From positions 217,721-281,720 of the forward strand of contig VYZB01000746.1 in NCBI GenBank assembly GCA_013397455.1: DNA of 64,000 nt, read 5' to 3'. Source of the stretch: Crotophaga sulcirostris. Lineage: Eukaryota > Chordata > Aves > Cuculiformes > Crotophagidae. The position numbers and the translations under genes were made by a program. Below are positions 22,601-37,600 of this stretch, one piece after another. Positions within the stretch are counted from its first letter, which is position 1; each line of letters opens with the position of its first letter. The notes beneath the pieces were generated by a model, which was not told the DNA's origin, made no database searches, and saw only the letters and a list, made by a program, of their open reading frames with translations.

Positions 22601-25600
22601 ATTTTCCAATGGTTTTCAGAAGGTTTTCCAGAACTGTGATGTGGTTTCGGCAGTTGCAGGAGTGAGAGAGCTCTGTGAGCATTGGGATTCATCATTAGTG
22701 ATCAAAAAATTAGAACCTCATTTTTCCTGAGCACACGCCTCTGCCCAGCTGCGTGCCCTCTCAGCGTGTCTCAGAGTTCTCTTCTGTTTGTCATATTTGC
22801 CTCTCAAATAGAGGTTTTGCTGGTTTTGACTGGTGTTTCACTATCCCTGTTTAACAGGTTAATTGTACACATAGATGTTCCCCTAGATTGTAAATTTAAA
22901 AGAATTTCAAAACATGTCTGTGAAAAAGATACTGGCACAGATTTCAGGCTGAACACCGGGTAAAATGACTTCAGTTGTATTCCTGATATTGTCTTAACTG
23001 TTAAGAGACAATTCCCAGTGCTCCTGCTCACTTTGAAGATCTCACAAACAGCAGGAAGCCTTTTCTTTGAGTTTCCCAGTTTTCTCCAGGACGTCCTTGT
23101 TGCTCCTTTTGTCGTTTTGCTATGTTGGACAAATTGTAGCCTGTCCATCTCTGAATTTACACCCAGGGAAACCTGTGTTTACATTGCCTGGAGACACTTG
23201 TTAGATAAGGAACAAGCTAGTTTGTTTTGAGATTGATGGGGTGTGTGATGCACCTGTTGGTGTTACCTAGGAACATTCCAAAGAAAGTATTGCTTTCGTA
23301 TAAAAACAGATATAAGAAGGTTCTGTTACTTCCATCTGTTTACAGCTGCAGCTTTTTGGGGGATTAGCTCTAAAATTAAGCATATGGACTGTGTTTAAAA
23401 AGTAGTTCCCCTAAAGCACAGACAGTGTAGGGTAGGCAGGAACCTTTTAGACTGATGTTACCAATGAAGATGATTTAGGCTGCAATTCCATGGGCAGCTG
23501 AGTCAAAGTAGTGGCCAAAGGGAAAAGGCTTCCTTCTCCAGCTTCCTTTGCCTGTGTGCTGGACTGGACAATTACCGTGTCCTCCTCAAGTGAACTGTTC
23601 AGGTCACTGAATGAAAACAGCCCAGTTTTTTACTGCCTGACTTGTTTGGCTGTGTTCATGAATCCAAGTGACACGTGGAAGGGTCTGGTGGACAGCAACC
23701 GTAGCATAAAGTTGGTGCTGAGGACTGCGTGATTGAGAGAGGAACATGGCACGAAGCAAGATCTCCAGCTTTCGGTTCAATTCATTGTGTCTTCATCAAA
23801 CTAGGTCAGTCAGGAGCTGTTGGTTCTGTTCCAGTTGCTCCTTTTTCAAATACAAACAAGCAGGACTTTAGGCAGGACTGCAGCTCCTCACAAAAGAGCG
23901 CCCTGGGCCACTGGTAGGGAAAGGAAGCGGCCACCTCCTGACTCATTCCCTTGGTGATACAACCAGTGCAGGTGTGCCCGAGATGTGTGTCGGGGGATGC
24001 TGCACACCCACATGATGAACTGCACTGGTTAGGGACCCTAAGAGTAGTCACTGCTGCATGCACCTAGCTTGGATCTTCTGGAGCCAAAGCTGGCTGTGTA
24101 GACCCAGTGGCGTGTGTGTGCTTCGCCAACCCCAGCACTTCTGCTTTAGTTGCATGGTGTTGAATCATTAAGGTTGGAAAAGCCCTCTCAGCTCATCCAG
24201 TCCAACCATCAACCCAACCCCACTGTGCCTACTAAGCCCTGTCCCCAGTGTGCCACGGCCACATGGTTTTTGAACCCCTTCAGGGATGGAGACTCCACCA
24301 CTGCCCTGGGCAGCCGATTCCAGTGCTTCACCATTCTCTCGGTAAATAAATTTTTCCTAATATCCAGTCTAAACCTCCCCTGGCACAACTTGAGGCCATT
24401 TCCTCTCATCCCATCCCTTGGGAGAAGAGCCCAGCACCCACCTCACCCCAACCTCCTTTCTGGGAGCTGCAGAGAGCAACAAGGGTCCCCCCTCAGCCTC
24501 CTCTTCCCCAGGCTAGACGATCCCAAACCAAGATATCCAGGTGACCTGCCTAGAGTCAACTCTGGGCTCTGGAGAGCTTTTTAGCTTTTTCTGGCCTTGG
24601 AAACAACACTTCCATGCATGTGTAAAACCATTTGTGGGCTCCTAACCCTGTGTGGTCAGAACCAGTTCTCCGTAGAGTCTTTTTCAATGTTTCTGGATGT
24701 GCTTTTGTGATGTGATTATGTTGTGACAGGGATAACAGCTGCAGTGTGGTCTTACGGAACTTGAATTGGTGTGTTGATTTTGTTGCTTTCTGACAGGTGA
24801 CGTGGAGTGTAAAGAGTGGAGAGTACCTTGCTGAGGATGAGGACAGTGATAGGATTTTGTGTTGTATAGGCTGCCCTGCTGTCTCAGTGCTCTGCTGTTG
24901 GTACCTACTGACATTTCTGAGACCGCTACGCAGTGCGAGGTCTCTAAACTGCATTTCTCTGCATCATGCCTTAGAGCACCAGTTCCCAAAATATGGGCTG
25001 TGGATTTGCAAGTCATGAGGCTGCTGTAGGATATAAAAGGAGGTGTTTTAATTGAGACTCTCCAGTGTTATACTGCAGTTAATTTTATACCTGCCATTCT
25101 GTTATCTCTTTGTTTTGTGATCATCCCTGGACAAAACTTGGGGTTTCTGCTTCAGAACCAAATACGGCTTAAATGGAAAGTGAAGCTGTTCTTGGACTTC
25201 AGCTGTTTCTTGTTTAATGGAGAACAGAGAAATAGTAGAGGGAAGAGCAAAATTATAGGTGCCAAGCTTTCTGTGCACAGAGCTTGTAGAGCTCAAGTAG
25301 TTCTAACAAAATGAAGGAGATAGTCACCTGTCAGGAGAGCATTTCCTGCCTAACCTTATTCTTGAATGGTCAAAAAGATTTTAGGACCAGGTAGGTGATA
25401 CTGAGAGCAGAGCTGAAGTTGGATGAACATGGAATGTAGGGTTCCCTTGTATTCATCTTGAACCGTTAATACAGGGCCAGGTTGGATGGGGCTTTGAGCA
25501 ACCCTGATACAGTGGAAAGTGACCCTGCCCGTGGCAGGGGGGTTGGAACTGGATGGGCTCCAACCCAAATCATTCAATGATTTTATCACAGTATCACAGT

Positions 25601-28600
25601 ATTACAAGGTTGGAAAGGACCTTTGAGATCATAGAGTCCAACCTCTAACCCAACACTAACACCAATTATGCTTCTATACTGTTAATTACTCCACTGCTAT
25701 GCAGCTGCAGCAGTAAAGAACTGGCTTGATCAAAACAGCCTCTCGGGTGGCTCCTAGAGGGGCTACGAAGCAGCTCGAAAAGGCTGGATTTTGCCTACAG
25801 GACTCTGGACTCTTCCATCTCCCTTAGCCCGTCAAGTATCCTGTAGGCATGTGATCCTCTCTGTCACACTGAGGGGAACACTGACATAGTGCACATGTGT
25901 GTTATCCCACTGCATCCTTCCCGAAACTGTGGCAGTGGCAAAGGTGGTCTATAATGAAAGAAAGCCCACGTTTAAGTTTTGCATCCCTTACCTGATGAAT
26001 TTTATGTGCTGAATATGACTGGAGGAAGAGGTATGTCCTCATGATCCTGAGCATTTGTGTCTCTTACCGTACACAGACACGTGAACAGGATGTGTTCTGT
26101 GGGCAGAATAGATTTATTCCCTGGCTGATAAGAATCACAGTAACTTCATAGGTAGCTTTACTGTCAGACATTTTTTCTGTATCTAGCTGTAATGTGAAGG
26201 GAGCAATCTTCTGTTTAGTTCTAGGATGGATCTTTCTCCCCAGTTAGTTTCCCAGAATAAGGTGTTCCAAACCCCCAGATTTTAGAGTTGCATTCTTTTT
26301 GAAAAGCTGATCTGAGGGCAAGCTTGTTCCTTTAAAGGAGCCGTTCCTCCTTTAAATTTTTGATGTGGACAATCCTAATATAGAAGCTAAAAAAAGGAAT
26401 TATAAAAATAGAAGTGCAACATTTGGAAAGTTATAAAAAAAAATTCTTCCCTCCTGGGTACTGAATACATCTTTAAAAACTTTCCATGTTTCCAGTAGTA
26501 GAGGTGTGAGCTTTGCTTTCCACTGAAGAGTGATTTCTGTGGTGGGAGACTGATGCATGGGAATGTCTACTTCAAAAACCTCTGGCTCTTGAACTAAGTG
26601 TTTTACTCTGAGTCTGGCCTGGAGAACCATCATTTACTGAAATGGTTTGATTAATGCAAGCATTGTGTACTCCTGCCCTGGTTAGAGATGCCTTGGCCTG
26701 TCTTTAGGTCAAAGTAGTCATTTCTAGGCACATGAACTGTTTCTAATAGGAATGAGAGAGCCGAAAGGGAGGAGACTTGTGTTTAATCTCCAAACATAGG
26801 CTGTTAGTGTCTGTACTGCCTTAGAGGTGACGTGGATGATGTGTGGGCACTGATGCTGGAGCTTGGCACCTCCTTGCACTACTGGAATCCTCTCTCTGAG
26901 GAGGGAGGAATAGTGAAGATTTGCTTGGTTCTTCTGGTGGTTGCCTACCCATAGCTGGCATATAAAAAGAAAGAGGCTGTGAAAAGTAATGCTTCATGAT
27001 CCAGGTGAACCTCCTTGGTAATACCTGAGAGCCAAGAAGTACAGGAGTCGGGAAGAACTCCTTTTCTTTCAATACTGAAAAGGTACGGTTGACTCCCTTG
27101 GGGCATGTCTGCCTGGAGAGTCCATTTCTGAATAATCTGGCCATTTTACAGCTGGGTTTGAACAGCCCAGAAAATGGGACCAAGTGCTGAGTAGGCCGAG
27201 GTGACTGTGTCAGACCCCTCTCATTGGGTGCTCCTCTTAACTCCCCCAGCAAGCAGAAGCAGAGGTGGGTTCCTTGGAGGAGGGTTTAGGATTGACAGGA
27301 ACTGAAGGATTCAGTGTGCACTCATAGAGTCCACGCATGAGGAAGAGGAATATGGTTTCTAGGCCACATAGCGTAAATCTCCAGGCTCACATCCTAATGG
27401 CACATGCAGATCCATAGTGTGAACATCCATACGGACAGACCATCGCTGGATCTCAGAGTAGAGGAGGAAGAGTGCAAGAACAGAGCAAAGCATCTGTTGA
27501 TATTTCGCTGTTATTCTCTACTCCTTTGGGACTTCCTGAACTAGAAGCCACATGTTTATCTAATTCCCTAGATTGGAAATTGTGCCCCCCGCCCTCGTAA
27601 ACATTATCTAAGTGAGTTCTAACTGATTAGGGCCAGAAATTAAATTACTAAAATGTGTTTAGATTTTGAAATTGTGAATTTCTGTTAGGCACAAAACATG
27701 ATGAAATTCAAATTAATGTTTTGTTTTGGTTTTGTGTTTTTCCTTCTCCCATCAAGGGTGCCAAATGCCTGATACTTTGAATTCATGGTTCCTAGTAGCC
27801 CAGCTGCATGTCTGGTAAGTGAAAAGTAAAATAGTAATAAAACTGTTTTCAGGAAACAGAGTGATCTGTGCCTTAATGTGAGAAAAAGTAGGCTCTGTGG
27901 TTATTGATCATAGAATCATAGAATGGTTTCAGTTAGAAAAGACCTTTAAGATCAACCCCCACCTCGCTACAACCTCCTTTTAGGTAGTGGTAGACAGTGA
28001 TGGGGTCTCCCCTCAGTCTCCTTTTCTCCAGACTAAACAGCCCCAGCTCCCTCAGCTGTTCCTCATAAGGCTTGTGCTCTAAACCCTTCACCAGCTTTTT
28101 TGCCCTTCTCTGGATGCACTCCAGCATCTCAACTATGGGTGTTATATTCAGGTTACTGATTATTGAATTTCAGTAGTTTTTTACTGAAGTAAAAAAGTCC
28201 CATAGAGAAGCCAACATCTTTTACATCTCTAAATTCCTCAGTTGTGGAAAGATCTGTGCCCTGAGTTTTCTAAAAGCCTTGCTTAGCCTTCATGGAAAAA
28301 ATCTTACCTGGGTGTTTTAGGAAAAGATTTAATTTATGTAGAAGTGGTTTAAATTGGGAGAATTTGTGGCGACTGAAGTTGCTTCTTGTCAGAAGCATTT
28401 AACAAATCATAGCATTGGCATTTATTCATGTACCTCTGAAACATACGGGCAGGTTGGTGAATGCCAGCTTAGCTGCATGGAAAAATATTTAACACCTTAA
28501 ACATTAAATTTTTTCCTTTTTTCATTTGTGAAAATAGTAGCCAAAAAAAATCAGGTTTTCAGCTAGCATTACATACCTGTAAAGGTCAGGGGATGCACAA

Positions 28601-31600
28601 GGGAGTACAGTAATTTTTGTGAAGTGCCAGATCGTTTGGGAAACTGAAGTCCATGGACTTAACATTCAGCAATCCAAAGGCTAAAAGGAAGTTTGTACCA
28701 AAATAGCTGCACATAGGCATAGGTCCCTTATTGCTTTGCCTCCTTTTTTTTCCCTTTCCCTGCTTTTAATTTCCTGCCCCCTCAGTATATTGAAAGATGG
28801 GGCAGTTCATTTCACTAAGGAATGAATAAACTATCAAAACCATTGAAATTATAATCAGTTAATGAAATCAGTGGCATCAACTAAGGCAGACCCTTGAGAT
28901 TTGCAGCGTATTTCTGTCTGACTGTTTCCTGTGGAAAAAGGCTTTAAAAAAAGTAATTGATAAGCTAATCATTCATATTGATATTTGGAAAACTACTGCA
29001 ATAAATATTCAAAACCAAACTGTAAGTACCTGGGGAAAACCAAAGAGGAGTAACGTGAGTCTGCAAAGAACACTCTTTCCTTCACATCGTCCCGACTTTG
29101 CACTGACAGCGTAACCTGTTATGCACAGCATCAGTTTAATAGAATCATAGAATCCTAGGAACGTTTGGGTTGGAAGGGACCTCAAAGCCCATCCAGTTCC
29201 ACCCCCCTGCCATGGGCAGGGACACCTCCCACTGGATCAGATTCCTCAAAACCCCATCCAGCCTGGCCTGGAACACCTCCAGGGATGGGGCAGCCACCAC
29301 TGCTCTGGGCAACCTGGGCCAGGGCCTCCCCACCCTCACAGCAAAACATTTCTTCCTAAGATCTCATCTCAATCTCCCCTCTTTCAGTTGAAAACCCTTC
29401 CCCCTTGTCCTGTCCCTGCACTCCCTGATCAAGAGCCCCTCCCCAGCTTTCCTGGAGCTCCTTTAAATGCTGGAGGCTGCTCTAAGGTCTCGCCAGAGCC
29501 TTCTCCAGGCTGAGCAACCCCAGCTCTCTCAACCTGTCAACTTCACACCTTCAATGTCAGCAGGACTCTCTTTAGAAGACCAGACATTTCAGAAATTCTC
29601 AAGCTGTTCATCTCCACTGCTGGGTTTACCTGTTCCCATGCAGTGGCTGTCTAATGGAGCATTGGCTGTATCCAGAGCTGCTGTGAAACTCCCAAAGCGA
29701 TGACTTTGTACTCAGAAATGTCTTGGTGCAGGAAGTATCATGTAGATAACTAGAACTCCCTTCATGTTTTCACCACATTTAAGTATGGTGGCATCTCTAC
29801 AATTTTTAGGATCAAAAGAGTTGTGGGAAAATTTCTGTTCTGAAAGACTCAAAGATGTGTTGTGAGAATTCATCTGAGCATTCTTTTTCATAACAAAATC
29901 TGTACTTGAGAAAGCATTGATCAGTCAGAGAGTCCAGAGGAGAACCAGAACCAGCAAATATGTAGAAAACAATTCCTGCAGAGAAAGATTTCTCAGGTAT
30001 ATTATAGGTGCTCCTGTTTCTTTTCAGGCATCCTTTCATATGATTTTTTTCAAACGTAATGTCTCCACATAATTTAAATACAGCATAAATCACCCAATCC
30101 AACCAATGTCAGGTAGGCAACTTTTTAAAGAGAGTTTCAAATAATTTTGCTTTCATGGTTCAACGAAGATGAGTCAGTGTTTGACTAAACTACAGAACAG
30201 ATTCTGTAGTGGAGCGATAAAATGTTTCACGCTGTGTTGATCTAGTTAGAGAGTTTATAGTCTTTAAAGAGGCTGTGTCTTTTAAAACCCAGATGGCAGG
30301 TGTGGTAACAAACTACCAAATTTTCAAATAAACTGCAGAATTCCATGATCTCACTCGTGGCGCTGCAGAACGACTCTGTGACAGCACTGTGCATTCAAAC
30401 ACAGAGCTGCCTTTGAGGCTTCGTGGGTAGCAGGTTTGACTCGGAACACCGCTCCAGCCCTGCTCATCAGTGACCGATTGTTGGTGTTGGTCTGTGCGCT
30501 GCGCTCTCCTCCTGCTTCATCACCGCCGAAGGCAGGCTGGATAGGAACCAGTATTTATGCTTGGGATGAGGTTTTCCTGCCAAGCCACTGTTACTCCCCA
30601 CCCCAAGCTTGCGTATTCTGCAAAAGACATATAAAAATGCTTTTCTTAGCCCTAAAGTAGTCTTCTAAACTGAGTCTTTTTGTCTTTGACTTATTAAGAG
30701 TGAGTAAAAACTTGGAATACAGTAACACTTGCTAATTAACTTTTTCATACAGCTCAATTATATAAATGCTGAAGGGGAACAATATTTTTGAAACAGGTTG
30801 AAGTAAGACAGAAGTTTTAAGCTCTTCCACAGTATCACAAGGTTGGAAAGGACCTCTGAGATCATCGAGTCCAACCTGTAACCCAACACTAACACCAACC
30901 CATCATCTAAATGTACATGTACATTTGTTTTGTGAAAGGACTCATAGCTGGACAGCTGTTCTCTGAGTTCTGGACCATTGTTTTAGGGGAAGGCTTTGTC
31001 ATCAAGATGAAGACTCGTTTCTTGATACCATCTTAATTGCATTTGTTTGGTGTGACAGTGGTGCTGTTGGACAGATACTGAGTCATTACTGCTGCAATGT
31101 AAATCTTGGGAATCCTTACACAACCATTTCCTGAGACAGAAATTGGCACGGTCTTCCCAGCGTTCCCTTTGTTCATTGCTGCCCTTCCCCTTCTCCACGC
31201 ACCCTCCACTCACCTTTTGTCAGTCACTCCACCAGGTGACCATTGATCTACTTGTCATAGAATCATAGAATTACTGAGGTTGGAAAAGACTTTTAAGATA
31301 ATCATGCCCTAGTCCCTCTCTCTGGTCTTCTGACCCAATTCCACCTGGCTTGTGCAGGAGCCCAGACTGTCTCTTGTTTGGCCAATGTCCTTATCAGAAA
31401 CTCCCCATCTAGAAATCAGATTCTGGCCCGTGGGCTTTTCTTGTTTCCATTTCGGTGTCTCAGTTGAGTGGCGCTTCTATGGGATTAAGTGTATGGTCTG
31501 AATCAAAAAAAACATCATAGGACTAATGCTGGTTTTGTTACTTTCAGTTTGTTTTGTCTCTGTGACTCATTGCTAGCAATAAGTTTTGCTTCCTTTGCAG

Positions 31601-34600
31601 GTCAATATCTTTCCTTTACTAATTAGTAGACAAGATAGAATCCATCGTTGAGATCGGCATCTGTCCTTTTACAGGTCCACTTAGCGGACAAGCTTCAAGT
31701 GATTGTGCTTCTCCCTGTTGAGCTGGTATTCATAGATCATCAAATACTTTTAATGCCTGTAAGTGAGGCATAGATCTTGTGTCCACTGAAGAAACGAACA
31801 AATAAAACGAAATCATTTTTACCTCTTAACTCTTGTGATACCTTCACTACTGGTAGCATGCAACTGCTTTGATGTGGCCTCCAGCAACTCTGCTCTGTTG
31901 CATTAGACAAGCTGTAAGAATTTCCCTTCAGCAGTTTCCTACCTGTAGCACATATTTGTGCACAACAGTGCTGCCTGTCAGCTCCGATGTTTGAGCATCA
32001 CTTCCTCTACAGTAGCCCAGTCAGTCCTGGACAGGCACTTCTGACTCAGACCACCAGAGCAGAGCTGATGAGGGAGGTGTGGAAGGTGGGACTGGTGATG
32101 GGAATGGTCTCTTAGCTTCAGGACGGATTAGCTTGAGTTTCAGTACATGCTGGTTACAGGTGTTGTAAAAGAAGCAAAATAAAAGTTTCGTTCTGATGAG
32201 ATTTTGTTCCCTGCCCATGGCAGGGGGGTTGGAACTGAATGACCTTTACAGTCCTTTCCAACCCAAACCATTCCATGATTTATTTGCAGACAGAACAGCA
32301 GCAATGCAATTCAGATGGCTTTAATGCTTAAAAAAAAATCAAAATTACTCAAGCAGATATTCTTACTAAGATCCCACAATGCACGTACAAACCTGTGAGT
32401 TCTAGCATGTACTGTGGGTAAGGGGTTTTGCCAAGTGGTTGAACACATGTCCAGAGACCCTTGTAGCTGAAATAATTTAGGGAATTGGTAATGTGAAATT
32501 GGGTAAAGTCCATAACTTGCTTAAGCTTCTACAGCTTGGCTGATTCAGACTCTCACAGCACTTTAGATTACCAAGCTGAATTACATCTGGCATGCAGCGT
32601 AGGATTAGAGCAAGGCATTTGTTCCGGCTCCAAAGGGTGATCTGTTCCTAAAGCTGAGGAATTCAGGTTGCAGTACTGTTTAACTAGATTGCAGTGCTGT
32701 TGGCCAGAATAGACCCCACTGTCACTGTTCCATAGCTGGATTGGTTAAAATCCAGCAGATCCAGCTCCAAAGCACAGAATAGAAAAGTTTTTGATAGTTT
32801 ATTTAAAAAAAAAACAAACATGACCCCACATACTGTAAGCAGAATCTTAAATCAGCTGAAATATATTAAATTTACTCTTCACATTGGAAGAAAAACTAGA
32901 AGCTATGAATTTGGTGTTTATGTTCCTGCAGGATGTGCCTGGTGCGAATGAAGCAGGAGGGTCGCACAGGAAAATACATGTGTCGCTATATAGTTCACTG
33001 CATGTGGGAGGATGTTGAACAGCGTGGTAAGGTGATGGGGGTAAGTCATCTTTGCTGTTGATAATCGTGTGATTGGCATCTTTCAATGCTTTTGTAAGTT
33101 TGCATATCTTATAAGTGTGCCTAAGAGTCAACCTGGAGCTGCTTGTTTATTTCTTTATTAGCTTCAGCTGATATGCAAGGTCTGACACCAAAAAAAGGGG
33201 CCGCGCATGTAACTCTTCTTACTTTAACAAATTAAGAAAAACAACTATGATCACCTTCACAACAGTTTCCTTCTGAGTTGACACATGGCTGCACACGGTG
33301 CTGCCAATGCTCAAAGCAATTCTGCAGAGCATTTTCTGAAAGGCCCCATTGCTTTTGTTTTCACATCTACCAACAAAAGATGGGCTTCTTTGAGCACCAG
33401 CTGGATCTTTGCGATCTCTTCACCATAAGGCTCAGTCAACAGCTGAAGAGTTTCCAGCACGGACTTCTTTAGTTTCACAAGAAACTTGACATTCACTCGC
33501 TGTTCACTCTCACACACTGGCATTTTGCAACCAAGGGTAAGAAAACATCTCTGAACACGCGTCCACTCACACTGAGTGAAGCAACTGAGCTGAGCCCTGT
33601 CTCACTGTGACAGGTTAGATCATGTTCTGTAACCATCTCTCTCTCCTCTCCCACTCTTGGTTCCCAAGCTGCAGGGGTAGTCTCAGGTGTTTTGGGTTGG
33701 ACCTCGTATGTAGCCCATGCTCCTTACCATTCATTCCCGCAACTGTACAGCTTCGTGCATTGAGCCACTGACTTTGTTTCTGAAACTGCACAGTGGCCTG
33801 GATGAAGATCTTGCTTTGTCTGAAAGTCATTAATTTTCCACGTGGTTTGCTGTGTGATTGCAGAAATGGATACTGCCATAACAGAATGGGCATTTGTGGA
33901 TAGGAAAAAGCACCACTGGCGAAAAAAGTATAACTGCAACTTAAGTAATTCCAGCAGAGTTTGAGTTTTCTCTATGTCTAGGATGGTGAGTAAAAGGAAT
34001 GTTGAGGGACAGGTTTTTTATCTAAAGTTCCTGTACATGACTATAACTGGTCATTAGTTTATTTTTCATTCTTGATTCTTAGTATAACTAGTGTTTATCA
34101 TGAAAGAAACATTATAAGGAGAGAGTAGCTGCAAGGAGAGTCCATTTGCGAGCTTGAAGGCTAACAGGGTTGGCTCTTTTTGGCCTGTTCTGAGGAAGGT
34201 TGTGGTCGTTAGTTGTAATGGTCATTTCTGGCCTTGAAGTCTGTAAGTGGGTTTCTCCAACCTTGTGTTTATGAATGCCTTTGGAGAAGGCAACACAGAA
34301 GGAGGAGATAATTTCCGTAACCACAGTATCACAGTGGTGACAGGAAACCTGATACAGTTGAGGATGCTTGTGTTTGGGGCACTTCTCGTGGGAGAATAGG
34401 GCTGGGAAGGATCTCCTGTGTTGTGGAAAAATAAAAGAATTGTTCAGTGATTAAATAGAGGTTCATCTGTGATTAAAATACATCAGACTGTTAGAGAAGT
34501 GATGGTTTTCATATAGCAATAATGGCATATTGTCAAGTCTTGCTTGTCAGCCACGTACCCTAGCAGGAACACCTCCCTTGGTTATTCCTGCTGGTGACAA

Positions 34601-37600
34601 ACAAGGGATTTGAGCCCCATGAGTTAGGATTTGGGATGCCATTGCGTTAGTAGTTCAAGAAGTTTCTCTCTGATCTTTTAATTGTATGTGGTTTTAGAGT
34701 GTTGATTCTGGTGTAACTTCAGTCATTCCATCAGCAATGGCTTTTTTTTTTCTAGTTGCTGGGAATTCCATAGCTTTAGTATGTTACAACTTGCTTTTAA
34801 AGACAAGTCATTCTCTTAATCGTCTTTTGGATAAAATCTAAATTCAGACATCTTAGAATTGCTTGCTACATTAATGGACTTAGGTAAATTCCAGTAAATT
34901 CCAGTATGGGAATCTCCACTGCGCTGGTCAGGTGCCATAAGGCAGCCTGAGTGAGCCTGGACAAGCTGAGAGTGCCAGAGAGGGAGACTGAATGAAATAG
35001 CTTAGGCACTTTTGTCCTTTTGTCCTTATCCAATGCCTTCCATGTCATATCAGTGTTGATTCTGCTTTCTGTAGGAATAGGGGACAGCTCAAATCTTCAT
35101 TTCAGGTGTGCATTTAAGGCTGCTCTTCTTGAAAAGCAAAAAAAAAAAAACCAACCAAACCCACCCCCTCCATCCCAATCTCTTCAGGGAACTTTCAGTC
35201 CCTTCTGTACACAGAGAGAATGCTGCTTATGCAAAATTATTATCTGTTCCTTTTGACCCTGATTTTGCCTTCTCTGAACTAGTCTCAAATGCCAAGTTGT
35301 AGTTCTCCTGCAGGATGTGAAGCAGCAGCAAACAGCAGAGAGGAGCAGAGCTCACTGTTTGCTGCCCTTACAAACATGCAGAACTCAAAAGGAAAGCGTG
35401 CTGCAAGTCAGAACTCCCAAGGTTTTCTTCAGTGAGCTTTAAGGGAAAAAAATGTGCTTACAGTCAGTGCTTTGAAAAGGGAAGCATAGGGTTTCCATCT
35501 CTGCAAACTTAACTATTCCATTGCTCCCCAAAATTCCCCAAAGTGTAAAAAAGCCACCAGTGTCCTTATGGTTTCATCCAGTCTGGAGCCCCCAGTATTA
35601 ATACAGATGTGTTATAATGGTATGGTTGCTGTGTGATGCGACTGCAAGGAGATCTGAAGTTGTTTGAATGCCATTCATTCTCTGCCTTGGCAGGTAGGGC
35701 ATCTTTTCCATTTATGTTTGAATTTAAATGTCACAATCTTTGTTTGTAATAATGATCATGCAGTGTAATAACGAACATGCTTAGTTTGCAATAATATGAT
35801 TCCTATAATACACTTTTGACTGTAACTTGGTGTTAACGTAGCTTTTATGTGGCAATAGCTGATGCTTAAATGAAGTACGTACATATTTAAAGGCTTGATC
35901 TCAAAAACAGTTACATCTGTGTGTACATTTAATACAGTTCAGCTGCACAGAGGCCCATTGATTTTAACGAGAGTCCTTGTAAGAGAAGGTGAACTCTTGA
36001 GGTAACAGTGAACTGGACCAGGCACTAAGGGTGTGTAAGAAAGCAGTGAACTCTCCTAGACTGTAAACTTGGAACTCAGGACTGTTCTCTTCCCTATAGT
36101 GTTTGTGAAGGCATTTGGCTTCCGTAATGTTTTAGTGATTTTTTTTTCCTTTCATCGTCTAATCATTCCTAATCTTTCATTCATTATTTTGTCAAGATGA
36201 ATAAACTTTTTTGTCTCTTCTGGTAGTATTTATTGTATGTTAAATGAAAATAATTAATGCACTGGTGTTTGAAGAGGTTAGCTGTTCCCTTGCTCCTTGT
36301 CATTGCTTTATTTTCCTTCCTTTGGGAAGAGTAGATTTAGATTAGATGTTAGGAAGAAATTTGCTACTGTGCGGGTGGGGAGGCCCTGGCCCAGGTTGCC
36401 CAGAGCAGTGGTGGCTGCCCCATCCCTGGAGGTGTTCCAGGCCAGGGTGGATGGGGCTTTGAGCCCCCTGACCCAGTGGGAGGTGTCCCATGGCAGGGGG
36501 GTGGAACTGGATGGGCTTTAATATCCCTTCCAACCCAAACCATTCTAGGATTCTTTGATTCCTCAGTGCCAGTTACACCAGCTTAACATACCGCTCCCGC
36601 CATGTCCCTGCATGGGCAGTTCCTGTTTATTCCACACCTCTTGACTTCTCTTCTCCTACTTTCCTCCCCTTCATATAGGTGTGCCCTGACTGAACTCTTT
36701 CTCACATCCCAGCTTTAGGAACTGCAAGAAGTTGTAAGTGATAAACAAGTAAAGGACAGTACCCTGAGCGCTAGAATCCACTTATTAATCTTGATATATT
36801 TATCCTATATGTTCTTTTCAAATTAAGCTGTGTTAATTACAGAGGCTTTGTGAGGTGATTGAGGAATATGTCTAACAGTGATTTGTTTTTAAGTAATTTA
36901 GTCCTGCAATCAGTATATATTCTACCTCCAAAATGAGATTGTTAAATACATCAAGATAAGAATAATAGGTAAAAAAAAATTGACATTAATGTTCCTCTGT
37001 TGATGCTTTCAAGTTTCAGAATCTGAGGCTTTGTTAGAAGTAAGTTAAATGAAAAGAAACTTTACCAAATACTTATAGGGCACTAAGTTATCATCTGCGT
37101 AACTCCTAGGAGGTGAGAAAATTCCCTTCCCTGCTTTTTCTCTCATGCAGGGTATCACAGGTCAGTATTAAACTCCAACTCGTACGTTCCTGTTTTGGTA
37201 TATGTGACAGAGCACCGGTATGAAGTTGCCAGTTGGATGCAGTTAGTTTAACTTGTTGACAGACAAAGCTGCAGTTCTTCAACTCATTTCCATATCTAGC
37301 AACAATTCCAGCACCTGATGCGGAAAATGGGTACTGTATTGCTGAATTGGTATTGATGGTTTATTAAAATATACCATCTGCTCTTAAATATACAAGTTCA
37401 TTGGAGCGGAAAGTGGTAGAATTTAAGGCATTTTAACTACTAATTTACATCAACTCCAACTCCAAATGGAGTTTGTATTATTTCAAAACCTGGTTGTTAA
37501 AATTGCTGAAATCTAAATCTCAGCTCCAAAGTTTTGGAACCTGTTAGCCTGAGCTCCTTCAGCACTCCTGAATGTCGGCGAGAGTCAGAAACCCAAACTT

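Larger units (their letters stand above)
21542..27756 (+). other. UQCC1: UQCC1 intron 4
   Basis: 6.2 kb, phase 1. Contains an antisense CR1 (24162-24530) and a back-to-back sense/antisense CR1 pair (25473-25668). The rest (21.5-24.1 kb, 24.5-25.4 kb, 25.7-27.7 kb) shows no recognisable repeat, RNA or exon; open frames here lack family motifs. Confidence 0.85.
27815..32931 (+). other. UQCC1: UQCC1 intron 5
   Basis: 5.1 kb, phase 2. Holds five CR1 fragments (27907, 29141, 30828, 31256, 32205). Positions 28133-29140 and 29541-30827 are AT-rich unique DNA with no recognised features, as is 32284-32931. Confidence 0.85.
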
